Notes: a model not told the origin generated them from the sequence alone. A DNA stretch of 64,000 nucleotides from Bradyrhizobium sp. Ghvi (GCF_900115265.1 NZ_FOVU01000002.1:62001-126000), one strand, 5' to 3'. Shown: positions 34,828 through 43,922, numbered from the stretch's first letter. Program-made: numbers and translations.

Positions 34828-35160
34828 TCAGCCGTCGTATCGAACAAGGCCCGAGAGCGCTACGCGTTTCGGGTAGCGCTTCAACAACTCTTGCGACCGC
34901 CTTCGCCCGAGGCATCTTTCCAAGAATCTATCGCCACAATAGCAGACGACCGCCTGAACCGCGGCGTGCGGAATGTACTGTCGGCGCGACGCCACATAGG
35001 CCAAGCCGGGCAAGATCATGTCCGGCAACGAGTCGATCAGCACAAGGGCGTCAAGCGAGGTCTCACACTCGCGCAGCCGCGCGAGCGCTGGGACCAAGAT
35101 ATCTAGAGAAGGCTCATACGTTGCGCCTTGGCGCGGCGCGTATTGGATGCGCTCCACCAC
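34828..35160 (-). CDS. Hypothetical protein following the head-tail-type gene
   Basis: 110 residues beginning with GTG that overlaps the stop of the preceding gene by 1 bp (TAGTG), typical of phage structural operons. Leu/Val/Arg-rich with two cysteines near the middle (VCYCG). No domain recognised; by position a minor structural protein is possible. Confidence 0.5.
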   Translation of the reverse strand: MVERIQYAPRQGATYEPSLDILVPALARLRECETSLDALVLIDSLPDMILPGLAYVASRRQYIPHAAVQAVVCYCGDRFLERCLGRRRSQELLKRYPKRVALSGLVRYDG

Positions 35161-35591
35161 TATCGAGCCTCCCTTGCCCTGCCGAGCATCACGACCGGAG
35201 CAGCGATGCGGGAAACGCCATCATCTTGCACGTCTTTGATTTCGTACAGCGAGCGGTCGCAAAGTCGCATGATGCGATAACCCTGACTGAGCGGAAACGG
35301 CAGCACGCCGTAGCCAAACGAAAAGACGGGCTTCGACGTGCTGACAATCGGACTGATTGAATGGCCGGAAGCAATCCGGCCACTGTTCTCGCCCATGATT
35401 ACCTGCTCCGCCCTATTGGTGAAAACCGCCGTGACCGTCACCGCCTTCGACGGATCGGGCACAGCGGGGAAGTTTGGTACTGGCGTGCCAGCGTAAGGGG
35501 TAACTTCTACCAACTCACCCATGCTGTCATCTATCGCGGCGCTGACCTCCTGCATGGCAGCGCGCCAGTTGTTCGAATCTGGAAATAACAT
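35160..35591 (-). CDS. Possible phage head-tail attachment/minor structural protein
   Basis: 143 residues from ATG 35591 with a good AGGAAGAG site. The sequence resembles the gpFII type of head-tail joining proteins in size and pattern: an N-terminal helix (WRAAMQEVSAAIDDSMGELVEV), then beta-rich sequence with VTVTAVFTN, a central flexible part, and a final strand with VVMLGRA. The match is weak. It sits directly after the tape measure gene, not in the usual head-gene position. Confidence 0.45.
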   Translation of the reverse strand: MLFPDSNNWRAAMQEVSAAIDDSMGELVEVTPYAGTPVPNFPAVPDPSKAVTVTAVFTNRAEQVIMGENSGRIASGHSISPIVSTSKPVFSFGYGVLPFPLSQGYRIMRLCDRSLYEIKDVQDDGVSRIAAPVVMLGRAREAR

Positions 35592-35599
35592 CTCTCTTC

Positions 35600-37807
35600 C
35601 TATTGTCCGCCCAATGCCGCGCCTTGGCTCGGTTTTGTGGCGTTGTCGCCGGGACCTTGCATACTTGTTCCAAGCCGCCCGTTGAGCGAGATCGTCGAGA
35701 CGTTCTCCGCGCGCTTGATCAAAGACTCGAAGTACGAAGTCGGCCGGACTTCGAGTTGCAGGTTCTGATGCAGCTCGGCTGATCCAGTGACCGTGCCCGA
35801 TACACTGACATCCTTGAAGCCGCTCGACTGCCCAAGCGAACGAATGGAGTCCTGCCAACCGCCCGACATCATGCCGCCATCACCGCCCTCCCGAAGGTAT
35901 CGGCTTGAGGGGCTGTCCAGCATCGTCGGCTGAAACCTGTCGAACCGGCCCGGCTGCGGAACGGGCAGATCATCCCATATGCTTCGCTTCTTTCGGCCCG
36001 CCGCGTAGACCGCAACATCCGGGTTGGTCCAGTCGGCAATCACGTCGTCGAGCTGGTCGTCAGACATGCTGTCGATTTGCTTTTGCCGCATGTACAGCCC
36101 GGCCGCGCCTACTGCTCCCGCTGTCGCCAAGGCGCCCAGCCCCAAGGCCGTTCCTGCCACTGGAAGCGCAGTGACGGGCGGCGCAGCGCCCGATACGGCC
36201 GCCCGCCCTGCGAGAACCTGAAGTGCAGCCGACGCGGAATTGACGCTCCCAATGAACGTCACCATGCTGTAGGCGAGCCCGCCGCCAGCAGCCACGGTCG
36301 CGATGCCCGCAAAGATGCCAGCGGCCTTTTGGGCCTCAGGGCTCAAATTGGTAAGCGCGGTCGTGGCGGTCGTGGCTGCATTGGTGAGGCCGGTCAACCA
36401 GCCTTCGTTCGCCTTCACCATTGTATTGGACATCGCCTCAGCCGAAGCACTGAGCCTATCGACCGCAGCCGCCAAGCCTCGGTTCATCTCATCGGCCACT
36501 TTCTGAGCGTAGCCATCCGCGTGCCCCAGGTCGCCCTTCGCTTCAGCGAACTTGTCCCGCTCCTGCAACAGCGCGACGCCGCGCGCCCCTTGCTTGTCGC
36601 CAAGGAACGCCTGCATCAGCATCGGATTGCCGGACTCAATGATGCGATTAAGCAGCGCCTCGCCCTTGAAGCCCTGCTTCGTAAAGTCGAAGTACTCGTT
36701 AGCCGCCCGAGTTAGGTTGCGCTGATCGGTCTTCGAGAGCTTGTCTCCGCTCTTCTCAGCGGCCTTCGCCACCATCTCGGCGTACTTGCCGCGATCAGAC
36801 AGAATCTCGTCGCCATGCTCTTCAAGCTCGCTATTGATCTGCGCAATCGCTTCCTTGCTAAGTCGCTTCCCGAACGTCCGGGCCATCTTGTCGCTGAGGC
36901 CCTCGCCGCTCACAAGGCCGTGCGAGGCGAAGTCGTCGATATTGATTCCGTTCTGTGCCAGGACCTCCCGTCCCTTCCGCGTGGGGGCCATCTCTCTGGC
37001 GTAGAGCTGGCGTGCGAATACCCCGGCCTCAGAGCCCACGATGCCGCCACGACGCAAAGCCATACCCATTGCAAGGTTGACCTCGTGCGAAACACCGGCC
37101 GCGTTCGCAGCCGCCGCACTGTATTTTGTGAACTCCTTCACGTCCTCGAACGTCATGTTCGATTTCTTCGTCGCCACGGCCGCAAGGTCGTTAAGGTGTG
37201 TCGCTTTCCGCTGAGCGTCGGCCGGGCTGTCGAAATGAACGCCATACTGAGAGATCATCGACTCCATCAGCTCAGCGTTCTGTTCGGGCGTAACGCCCAT
37301 CGCTTTCGCGCCGATAGCTGTGGGACGCGTGATCGCAAGATTGGTCGCCGCGTTGTACTTCAAGCGGCCGAAGGTCTCATGGGCCTTTTGGGTCGCCTCG
37401 ACCGTAGCGCCATAAAGTGAAGCAAGCTCGTTTTGCTGCTTCCGCAGCGCGGCCATATCGGACTCGCTGTATCCGGTCCGCGCCCTGATGGACGTGTCTT
37501 CCCGCAGGTAGGGCAGCGCGTGCTTGATGGCATCAACGCCGCCGTGCACCATCTTCATCGCGGCGTAGCCCGCGACGGTGGCTGCAATGGCTTTATGCGC
37601 TGCGTGAACCTGATGCAGGATTCCAAGATGCTTCTGCGCTGCCGCGTTTGCCTGATTGAAGCTGTTGGCATACTTGCCGCCAAGATTGCCGCCGTCCAAT
37701 TCCTTGGCGGCCTTCTCAGCTTGCTTCAACGTCGCGATTAGCTCGCGCACCTTCGGGCTCGCGAGATCGTTCGCTGAAATTGTTGCTGTAACGGAAGGAT
37801 TGCTCAC
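35600..37807 (-). CDS. Phage tail tape measure protein
   Basis: 735 residues; it would set tail length and be threaded through the tail lumen. The N-terminal half is a long helical region (LIATLKQAEKAAKELDGGN near residue 25; GVTPEQNAELMESMISQYG near residue 165), and the middle to C-terminal part has hydrophobic segments (residues about 500-580, FAGIATVAAGGGLAYSMVTF) usual in such proteins. The GTG start overlaps the stop of the tail chaperone frameshift product. The E/E' then tape-measure order is the P2/Mu arrangement. No tail tube or sheath gene is found with it. Confidence 0.85.
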   Translation of the reverse strand: MSNPSVTATISANDLASPKVRELIATLKQAEKAAKELDGGNLGGKYANSFNQANAAAQKHLGILHQVHAAHKAIAATVAGYAAMKMVHGGVDAIKHALPYLREDTSIRARTGYSESDMAALRKQQNELASLYGATVEATQKAHETFGRLKYNAATNLAITRPTAIGAKAMGVTPEQNAELMESMISQYGVHFDSPADAQRKATHLNDLAAVATKKSNMTFEDVKEFTKYSAAAANAAGVSHEVNLAMGMALRRGGIVGSEAGVFARQLYAREMAPTRKGREVLAQNGINIDDFASHGLVSGEGLSDKMARTFGKRLSKEAIAQINSELEEHGDEILSDRGKYAEMVAKAAEKSGDKLSKTDQRNLTRAANEYFDFTKQGFKGEALLNRIIESGNPMLMQAFLGDKQGARGVALLQERDKFAEAKGDLGHADGYAQKVADEMNRGLAAAVDRLSASAEAMSNTMVKANEGWLTGLTNAATTATTALTNLSPEAQKAAGIFAGIATVAAGGGLAYSMVTFIGSVNSASAALQVLAGRAAVSGAAPPVTALPVAGTALGLGALATAGAVGAAGLYMRQKQIDSMSDDQLDDVIADWTNPDVAVYAAGRKKRSIWDDLPVPQPGRFDRFQPTMLDSPSSRYLREGGDGGMMSGGWQDSIRSLGQSSGFKDVSVSGTVTGSAELHQNLQLEVRPTSYFESLIKRAENVSTISLNGRLGTSMQGPGDNATKPSQGAALGGQ

Positions 37808-38279
37808 TTCCCCATCCCCTTAGTTTGGTCGCGGAGGAACTTGTCAAAGTCCGCGAATAGATCGGCGTATCGCATTAACTTGTGCAGCCGCATCGCCTCG
37901 ACGGTGCGCACGTCGAGACGATTGGCACTGATCAATGAGGCGATCAGATACCGGGCTGTTCGGAAGGGTTTTTGTCTGGCACCAGCCCTAGGATTACGTT
38001 CGTGATGGCGCCGCGCAACCGCGTGAAGTCCGTCACAGACAGATCCTCCAATATCAGCTCGTCCACTCCTGTCATGTCGGCCGCGAACTGCACCATTGCT
38101 GAATTGTTGTAGATGTATTCGTAGCTCTCGGTCTCGCCCTTCGCGTTCTTGACCGGCCGGATCGTGAACGGGTCGCCGTGCTTGATCATCAGTCGGGCCT
38201 TTGGCGATTTGAGCTTGAGTTCTGTGACGACGCCGTCATGGGTCTTCAGCGGTGAGGTCAGTTTAAATGTTTCAGTCAT
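37804..38279 (-). CDS. Tail assembly chaperone frameshift product (gpE+E' type)
   Basis: 158-residue predicted fusion: 104 residues of the upstream chaperone, then a -1 shift at 37968-37974 into a second open frame that continues for 54 residues (beginning PFRTARYLIA, including DVRTVEAMRLHKLM) and stops 1 codon into the tape measure start (GTGA overlap). The -1 frame has no good start of its own and reads like the E' extension. P2 and Mu make their tail chaperones this way. The shift itself is inferred. Confidence 0.65.
37944..38279 (-). CDS. Phage tail assembly chaperone (P2 gpE / Mu gp41 type)
   Basis: 111 residues in the unshifted frame. It carries the conserved pattern of this chaperone family: FKLTSPLKTHDG at the start, then TELKLKSPKARLMIKHGD, then a helical C-terminus around TDFTRLRGAITNVILGLVPD. 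It acts during tail assembly by coating the tape measure protein. The normal stop is at 37944-37946; a fraction of ribosomes probably shifts to make the longer form. Confidence 0.75.
   Translation of the reverse strand: MTETFKLTSPLKTHDGVVTELKLKSPKARLMIKHGDPFTIRPVKNAKGETESYEYIYNNSAMVQFAADMTGVDELILEDLSVTDFTRLRGAITNVILGLVPDKNPSEQPGI
37968..37974 (-). promoter_or_regulatory. Candidate -1 ribosomal frameshift site
   Basis: Reads C-AAA-AAC on the minus strand in the chaperone frame, seven codons before the zero-frame stop codon. It is not a perfect X-XXY-YYZ heptamer because the first base is C, so slippage may be mostly in the A site. The open -1 frame after it is the evidence that a shift occurs here or within a few codons. 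Confidence 0.5.
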
Positions 38280-38300
38280 GTTGTGCTGCCTACCTGCAAG

Positions 38301-38951
38301 CTAAGTTGTGTGGACGACTTTCGACGTATCGACTTCGAGCTGTGCTAGCAATCTGCTCAGCGGTGCTCCGGTCGTGGCGTGGGCGTCCAGAGCGCATTTC
38401 AGTTTCTTGGCTTCCTGTGTATGCCCGTGGCCGTTCATCTGAAGGGCATTGAACCTGATCTCAGCAAGCCGCTTCAACTTGTCAGGCTCGACAGTCGATA
38501 CGGCGGGAGTCGGTTTTAACGCCACGGTCTGCGGCTTCGTCCAGCCGCGCGAGTGGTTGAACGCCTGCATGCTGCCTGCGATTTCAGCGCGCCGTGCGGC
38601 GCGAGGGTCGTCCTTGGTCGTCATGTTATCTTCCGTGGTTTCTACTTCTTCGACAGGCAGTCCGCGCAGAAACGCCCGGGCCTTGCCAACATCAAGGGTG
38701 GTTTGGTTGTGTGTGGATAGAAGCTCGGCAAGCGCAGCCGGGCGCTCCTGCGCCTCGGGAAGGCACGAAACCTGCGACTTCCACCTATTGAACGCGTCGA
38801 GTGCGGTGTTCGGCGCCGAACCTTTCGGAGTTTCGCCCACAATCGTGTAACCGAGCGCCTCAGCCCGGTCTCGTTTCATGCGCTCGCCATTGCCCAACAG
38901 GACGACGGACGGCGTATCATCCAACGGCAATGCCGTTTTCTTTTTGCTCAT
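38301..38951 (-). CDS. Scaffold-like phage protein with GWTKP motif
   Basis: 216 residues, located between the connector and tail chaperone genes. Mostly helical and charged. Around residue 70 it has ALAELLSTHNQTTLDVGKARAFL, a pattern seen in C-terminal scaffold regions of prohead proteases. Around residue 120 it has DPRAARRAEIAGSMQAFN followed by a GWTKP pentapeptide, nearly repeated in the 115-residue protein encoded at 40900-41247. No protease residues or capsid fold are visible. It is likely a remnant or stand-alone form of an assembly scaffold; this is an inference. Confidence 0.5.
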   Translation of the reverse strand: MSKKKTALPLDDTPSVVLLGNGERMKRDRAEALGYTIVGETPKGSAPNTALDAFNRWKSQVSCLPEAQERPAALAELLSTHNQTTLDVGKARAFLRGLPVEEVETTEDNMTTKDDPRAARRAEIAGSMQAFNHSRGWTKPQTVALKPTPAVSTVEPDKLKRLAEIRFNALQMNGHGHTQEAKKLKCALDAHATTGAPLSRLLAQLEVDTSKVVHTT

Positions 38952-38960
38952 GTCTCTCTC

Positions 38961-39200
38961 TTATCTCACTCGCACAGCGCCGACACGGCTTGCGCCGCAG
39001 ATCGCCTCAAGCCTCCGCACCTCATGCTGGAGCGTCTTGGCGTCACCCTTCTGGAATTCCAGCCACTGGTCGCCGTTGCGCACGACGGCTTTCACCTGTC
39101 CCGCCGCAAGCTGGTAGAACGCGGCGCGAAGCTGAGGCAGCAAAGCGCAAGGGTCCGTTACGGCGGCCACAGGGCTGCCGCTTCCGTTGCAATTACTCAT
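38961..39200 (-). CDS. gpW-like head-tail connector protein
   Basis: 79 residues. Small helical protein matching the lambda gpW pattern: LPQLRAAFYQLAAGQVKAVV followed by GDQWLEFQKGDAKTLQHEVRRLEAICG. gpW stabilises the packaged head at the portal and joins the tail. The ATG overlaps the portal stop (ATGA), so the two are translationally coupled. Confidence 0.75.
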   Translation of the reverse strand: MSNCNGSGSPVAAVTDPCALLPQLRAAFYQLAAGQVKAVVRNGDQWLEFQKGDAKTLQHEVRRLEAICGASRVGAVRVR

Positions 39201-40888
39201 TTCGTTTGGTCCTCCAGATCGCCGGGCCTTGCCGCCCCGCTCCGTGTAGTGCCTACCGCTGCGGGACCATTCAGGCCCGCTTCCACAAGCATGTCGCGCT
39301 CGGCCTTGCGCTGCGCGATAACGGTTTCGAGGTCGAGACCACGTTCGCCCAGCTTCTCTTCGAGTGTGCTGAGACCGCTGCTAATCTCCAGCGCATCCGC
39401 CTCAGCAGCTTTCATCTGATCGGCAACGGGCTTAGCGCTACCGCGCCACGCCGCCGCGGTGTACGCCTCCGGGCACTGCCAGAATGCGGGCGCTCCTTTT
39501 GGAAGCTTGATGCGGCCAGTCTCACATGCTTCTTCAAGCCACGCGGTGAACGTGCTTTGGTAAATGCGCTCCAGAATGTTCTGTCTTCGGCGCAGATTGA
39601 TCCGCCAGGGCAACTCAAGGGCAAGCCTCGAAGCGGAGAAGCTGGTCTTCGAGTAGTCGCCGCTCACGTCCTCAGCACTGCCGCCGCTCGCCTTAGCGGC
39701 TTCACGCGCGAGCGACGCATCGAAGTCCGCGTATGTGCTGCTCGGAGCCTGCGGCCGATGAACGTGCATCTTGTCGCCGCGAAGCAGGTGGTTGATTACG
39801 CCGGGGTTCAGATCGACCTTCACGTTATTGTAGAAGTCGATTTTCGCTTTCGCCCAATCTTCCGGGGAAACGCCCTTCGGTGCTACAATCCCCGCAAGCG
39901 GGTCTTCCGCGTTGAGCGAGCCTAGGGCCTGCTCGCGCGGCAAATCAGATTCGATGCTGACGGCCAACATGCTCTGCACCAATGCGCTCGCCAGCGAGAA
40001 CTCGCGCAGCGTGGCCTTGCTGTGAGCAGGGGTTAGTGCCGCAGCGAGTGGGCTCATACCGCGCACTTGCCCGGGCACTAGCAGGTCGAACAGATGCCCA
40101 ACCCGTGGGCGCCCCCAAGACGTAGTCGCAGCCACGTATTGGGCTTGCGGCGCTGAGGCGAAGCTCCCCAGGATGAACTTTCGAATATGATATCCTTGGA
40201 GGCGGCCGTTCTGATCGAACTGCACGCCTTGCATAATCGAGGCGTTCCCGTTGCCCTCTGCGACGCGCGTAATGCTCTGGTCGAGCTGGCGGCTATCGAG
40301 AAGGCACACTTTGGTCTGGGTCCTCGCACCACGCGCCGCGACCCAATCCAGCGTGAAGAGCGTTTCACCCGTCAGCAGGTAGCTGCGAAAGCCAGCCGCC
40401 GCAAGCTGATGCAGGGAATGTCTGCCCGACGCGTCTGCTTCGGTCGCGCTGTTACACCATTGAGTCCACGCGGTTTCGATTTGATGCGCGAGGCTACGCG
40501 CCTCTTCCGGGCTAATGCCGAGCATTTCCGCGCAAGGGCGTGACGAAAGGGTAAGCCCGTTCCCAACGGCGTAAGTGACGTAGTTCTCAACGAGAGTGCT
40601 GACAACCGGGTTGCTGAAGAGCAAATCGAGGTTCAGCTGAGAGACAATCCCGCGCTCTCGACTGATCTCACTCCCGGGCGTACCGTAAAAGGGCTGCCAG
40701 CCGTTGAGATACCCGGAAGTCATCGGCCTCAGGCCATTGCTGTAACGTGCCCAAATAGTCGAGGGTTTCCCGTCCGTGCCGTCGAGGATGCCCGCTGAGG
40801 GAGCAGTCACGCCTTCAAGGGGCGGAATTATCGCCAGCGATTTGGCGCTCGCGCCGAAGAAGGCGCGAAACTTGTCTGCGATTGCCAT
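39197..40888 (-). CDS. Phage portal protein (lambda gpB family)
   Basis: 563 residues from ATG 40888, which has AAGGAG 8 bp upstream. Visible parts: WARYSNGLRPMTSGYLNGWQ near residue 40, ENYVTYAVGNGLTLSSRP near residue 95, GRPRVGHLFDLLVPGQVRGM near residue 260, and the acidic PSSTYADFDASLAREAAKAS segment near residue 385. It forms the dodecameric gate at the capsid vertex through which terminase pumps DNA. The C-terminus is charged and long. It sits next to terminase and gpW as in lambda, but no protease or capsid gene follows. Confidence 0.85.
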   Translation of the reverse strand: MAIADKFRAFFGASAKSLAIIPPLEGVTAPSAGILDGTDGKPSTIWARYSNGLRPMTSGYLNGWQPFYGTPGSEISRERGIVSQLNLDLLFSNPVVSTLVENYVTYAVGNGLTLSSRPCAEMLGISPEEARSLAHQIETAWTQWCNSATEADASGRHSLHQLAAAGFRSYLLTGETLFTLDWVAARGARTQTKVCLLDSRQLDQSITRVAEGNGNASIMQGVQFDQNGRLQGYHIRKFILGSFASAPQAQYVAATTSWGRPRVGHLFDLLVPGQVRGMSPLAAALTPAHSKATLREFSLASALVQSMLAVSIESDLPREQALGSLNAEDPLAGIVAPKGVSPEDWAKAKIDFYNNVKVDLNPGVINHLLRGDKMHVHRPQAPSSTYADFDASLAREAAKASGGSAEDVSGDYSKTSFSASRLALELPWRINLRRRQNILERIYQSTFTAWLEEACETGRIKLPKGAPAFWQCPEAYTAAAWRGSAKPVADQMKAAEADALEISSGLSTLEEKLGERGLDLETVIAQRKAERDMLVEAGLNGPAAVGTTRSGAARPGDLEDQTK

Positions 40889-40899
40889 TGAATGGCTCC

Positions 40900-41247
40900 T
40901 TACTTGGTGGGCTTCGTCCAACCCTTTTCGGCGTTGAACGCCGCGACGCTCTGCCCCAGCTCCCGCAGTCGCGCGGCCTTCGGGTCATTCGACACTTCGA
41001 CGGCTGCGCCGCCCAAACCAATCGGGCCTTCCTTCGACATGGCTTCGAGGTAGGGGTTAGCTGAGGGAGCGTCGGCAAGAATCCCGATAGCCGTTTCAGC
41101 GTCCAGCACGCTATACAGCGCAAGCTTCTGCGCCATGGCCGGGTTGCGCTTGCCTTCTGCGCTTTCAAGAATTGCGGCGACGCGCAAGCGCTCCGCGGCG
41201 ATAGCCGCATTTTCGCTAGGCGCAACGGCTTTACTAGGTTTCGTCAT
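40900..41247 (-). CDS. Scaffold/protease C-terminal-like protein with GWTKP motif
   Basis: 115 residues. The first part, ERLRVAAILESAEGKR then LALYSVLDAETAIGILADAP, resembles the C-terminal scaffold region of S49-type prohead proteases (the lambda C/Nu3 arrangement), but the protease domain is absent. The C-terminal residues DPKAARLRELGQSVAAFN followed shortly by GWTKP are a near copy of the motif in the protein at 38301-38951. It overlaps terminase by ATGA and ends 12 bp before the portal start. It may be a stand-alone scaffold or a fragment left by deletion of the protease gene. Confidence 0.55.
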   Translation of the reverse strand: MTKPSKAVAPSENAAIAAERLRVAAILESAEGKRNPAMAQKLALYSVLDAETAIGILADAPSANPYLEAMSKEGPIGLGGAAVEVSNDPKAARLRELGQSVAAFNAEKGWTKPTK

Positions 41248-43040
41248 TGTTGGTTTGCTCCTGATAGTGCAGCCAGCTTCTTGATGCTGTCTGCGAAGGT
41301 TTGGGTGGGCTTAGTGGGTTGTGCTTGCGACCGCACGGCGGCTTGCCGTTGCGAAACAACTCGGGATGCCGCTAGGGCATAGCAGAGCCCGTCAAGCGGC
41401 TCGTTTCGGCGAACGACGCGCTCGAAATACTTTCGGATAGCGCCGCCCACCTGTTTTGAGCGAAGTTCTTCGCTGGCAAGGCCTTCGTAGTAATCGAGGT
41501 CCAGGTGATCAGGGACTCTGATCTGTCCGGACACAAGGGACTGACCAACGATCAACTTCGCGGTGTCAGAGCCCACGATCATGACCGGGAGTCCTGATCC
41601 TCGAAGTCGATTGCCCTTTGCTATAAGCGCTCGCTCGAAGCCGCCGCGCCCGACCAGGGCGAACGCGCTCCTAGATTTGCGCTGTTGTGACCGCACGTAC
41701 TCCGCGACTTTGTCGGTATTGAAACCGGCGTCGACCGCTTGCACCGATACCGGCAGCGTTCTGCCATCGATGAGTTGGAACGTGGCACCGGCCGCTGCGT
41801 CGAGTTTCTGCCAGACTTCGAGGTCAGACGTTGAGCCCGGCAGGCGCAAATGATTGAGCACGGTGTAGGTCTCGTCCGCATGTGCCGCGAGATAGGTCAG
41901 CTCAACGCGATCTGTCTGCACGTCGCATCCCATCGTTACATGGGTGATGTCGGCAGCGTATGGCGGCTTAACACTCACAGCCTGCGCTCTGAGATCATCC
42001 GGGTTGACGTTGAACTCGACGTTCGCCTCGTACATCCGAGCAAGGGTCGTGTTGTACCAAGCCGTTTTGGCTTCCGGCGTCGTGGCCTCTTCGAAGGATT
42101 GCACCACGCTTGCCATCGTGCTGAACAGCGAGGACAGCTCATCAAGGTGATAGCTGCGAATTCCCGGCTCACCTTTTGCGGTCGGCTTCCAAAAGCCCTC
42201 CCTGATCATTTGGCGTCGCGTGTGTTCATCCTGGACCGCCCCGCAGGCTGCGCAGGCGTGATACGCGGTCGAAGGCACGCCCGCATCCCATCGCAGGCTT
42301 TCGAACTCAAGCGGGGCGGCGTGATTGCACTCGCGGCATGTGACATGAAAGCGTCGCTTATCGCCCCGTTCGTACCACGCATTAATGCGGCTTGACCGTG
42401 ACGTTGGCGTGCTGACAAAGATCAGCTTTCGGCCTCGGCCTTCGTATGTCTTGGTTCGCTTCACAGCGAGCGCCAAAGGATCGCCTTCGGTCCCTGCACT
42501 GATGGCGAAGCGGTCCACCTCATCAGCAAACACGTATTTAACGGCACGAGCGGCGAGCTGGTCGGGGCGATGCGACGATACGAACGCGATCTGTCCGCCC
42601 GGGAAACTCTGCAAGCTGAGCGAATTCGCCCCGCCTCCACTTCCCTTGCGGGTGTGTTGTCCCCGGCCGATCAAGTCCCGCAGGGCGGGTGACCCGTCAA
42701 CGAGCGGCTGCCAGCGCTCGCGAACGAACTCTTCAGCGCGGTCATTGGTCGGCGAGACGTGCAGTACGGGCGCGGGGTTGCAGTCCACGATCCAACTTAG
42801 CATCGCATTGACACTCGCCGATTTACCCACCTGCGACGCCAATTGCAGAATGATGAACTCGACTTCCGGGTCCGCTATGCTGTCGACTATCTCGCGCTGG
42901 TAGCTAGTGAGACGCAGCGGCCCCGGTTGTGCGTTCGCGCTGGCGGGGAGATAGATTTCAGCTTCAGCGAATGTGCTCGGTTTGACTATCTGCGGCGGCG
43001 ACCAAGCGCGCAGCCACTCGCGCGCAATGTCGTGCGGCAT
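41244..43040 (-). CDS. Phage terminase large subunit (GpA family)
   Basis: 598 residues. The ATPase domain has a Walker-A-like LQLASQVGKSASVNAML near residue 70 and Walker B YVFADEVDRF near residue 170. A zinc-finger-like CRECNHA/CAACGA pair lies near residues 235-270. The nuclease domain starts around GCDVQTDRVELTYLAAH (residue 370). It packages DNA into empty heads and cuts the concatemer. The ATG has AAGGAG upstream. All domains look intact. Confidence 0.92.
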   Translation of the reverse strand: MPHDIAREWLRAWSPPQIVKPSTFAEAEIYLPASANAQPGPLRLTSYQREIVDSIADPEVEFIILQLASQVGKSASVNAMLSWIVDCNPAPVLHVSPTNDRAEEFVRERWQPLVDGSPALRDLIGRGQHTRKGSGGGANSLSLQSFPGGQIAFVSSHRPDQLAARAVKYVFADEVDRFAISAGTEGDPLALAVKRTKTYEGRGRKLIFVSTPTSRSSRINAWYERGDKRRFHVTCRECNHAAPLEFESLRWDAGVPSTAYHACAACGAVQDEHTRRQMIREGFWKPTAKGEPGIRSYHLDELSSLFSTMASVVQSFEEATTPEAKTAWYNTTLARMYEANVEFNVNPDDLRAQAVSVKPPYAADITHVTMGCDVQTDRVELTYLAAHADETYTVLNHLRLPGSTSDLEVWQKLDAAAGATFQLIDGRTLPVSVQAVDAGFNTDKVAEYVRSQQRKSRSAFALVGRGGFERALIAKGNRLRGSGLPVMIVGSDTAKLIVGQSLVSGQIRVPDHLDLDYYEGLASEELRSKQVGGAIRKYFERVVRRNEPLDGLCYALAASRVVSQRQAAVRSQAQPTKPTQTFADSIKKLAALSGANQQ

Positions 43041-43049
43041 GTGTTCTCC

Positions 43050-43565
43050 TTAGCTCAACGCATCTCGCTCCAGCGCATCCCAAAATCGTTCTTCGTCAGC
43101 GCAGACACCGAGCGCAGTACGGATTTCGACTTCAACGATATCGGCGATTTTTGCCCTGTCCGTCAGCCCCGCCACCAAGTCGGCGATGCGGTGCGACGAT
43201 GCGAGGAGCGCTCCGCGCGCTTCTGCAATGATGCGAATTCCCACGTCACGGACAGCGGCGCGGTCGACAAGCTCGCCCGCGAGCTGTGCCGCTTGAATGG
43301 CCGCCTTCCGCGCTGCTGCTTCTGCAAGCCGTGCTTTTGCTGCGGCCAGATCGGACCGCGCTTCGTGCGCGCCCTCCCCACGACCGTTCGCTGCATGGTC
43401 CAGAGACTTCGACTTGTCGACGATGGCCGCTGCGAGCTGATGCGCGGCCTCAAAGCTGACTGCCTTCGCATCATGCCCGGCTTGCTCGACAGCGCGGCGG
43501 ACGGATCGCGGATCGATGCCAAGCGCCTCTGCCGCGCGGGCAATCGGGCCTTCGGGCCTGCCCAT
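43050..43565 (-). CDS. Probable phage terminase small subunit
   Basis: 171 residues from ATG 43565 with AGGAG 8 bp upstream. The N-terminal helix-turn-helix (GPIARAAEALGIDPRSVRRAVEQAG) is the expected DNA-recognition region; a long Ala/Glu/Arg-rich helical domain follows, typical of oligomerisation in small terminases. It lies 9 bp upstream of the large subunit. A Nu1/DUF1441-type identity is probable, not certain. Confidence 0.75.
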   Translation of the reverse strand: MGRPEGPIARAAEALGIDPRSVRRAVEQAGHDAKAVSFEAAHQLAAAIVDKSKSLDHAANGRGEGAHEARSDLAAAKARLAEAAARKAAIQAAQLAGELVDRAAVRDVGIRIIAEARGALLASSHRIADLVAGLTDRAKIADIVEVEIRTALGVCADEERFWDALERDALS

Positions 43566-43922
43566 GTAATTCACTCCTGCGCATTTGCATATCAAGCCGC
43601 AACCGTCCGGCCGCTGCGTTGCGACCCGCGTAGGTTAGTCGGCTATGAAAATTCAATGATTTCAAGCGAGAGAAATGCGGCAGCGGCCCGCAGTGGTCAA
43701 CCGCAGCGCCCCAGGGGGACCCATCGGCGCTTGGATGCCGCTAACGAAGGCGATAGCCATCCCGCATCTGCATAACTCGACCAGCTTGAAGCGTTGGCCG
43801 CAACGCTGGCGTACGGCCCAGCGATGGACGCGCGCCACGCCCGACAGAGTATCGTCTCACCCTCTGCCGGACGCGGCGCGCTAATCGGCGCGAGCGTATC
43901 GACTCGTATCAGCGCCGGATTG
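43566..43922. other. Intergenic stretch inside the structural block
   Basis: About 360 bp between the gpZ-like gene and the terminase small subunit gene. Open stretches exist on the plus strand, but none has a ribosome site or a recognisable product. It may hold the promoter for the terminase-portal operon; nothing firm was seen. Confidence 0.4.
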
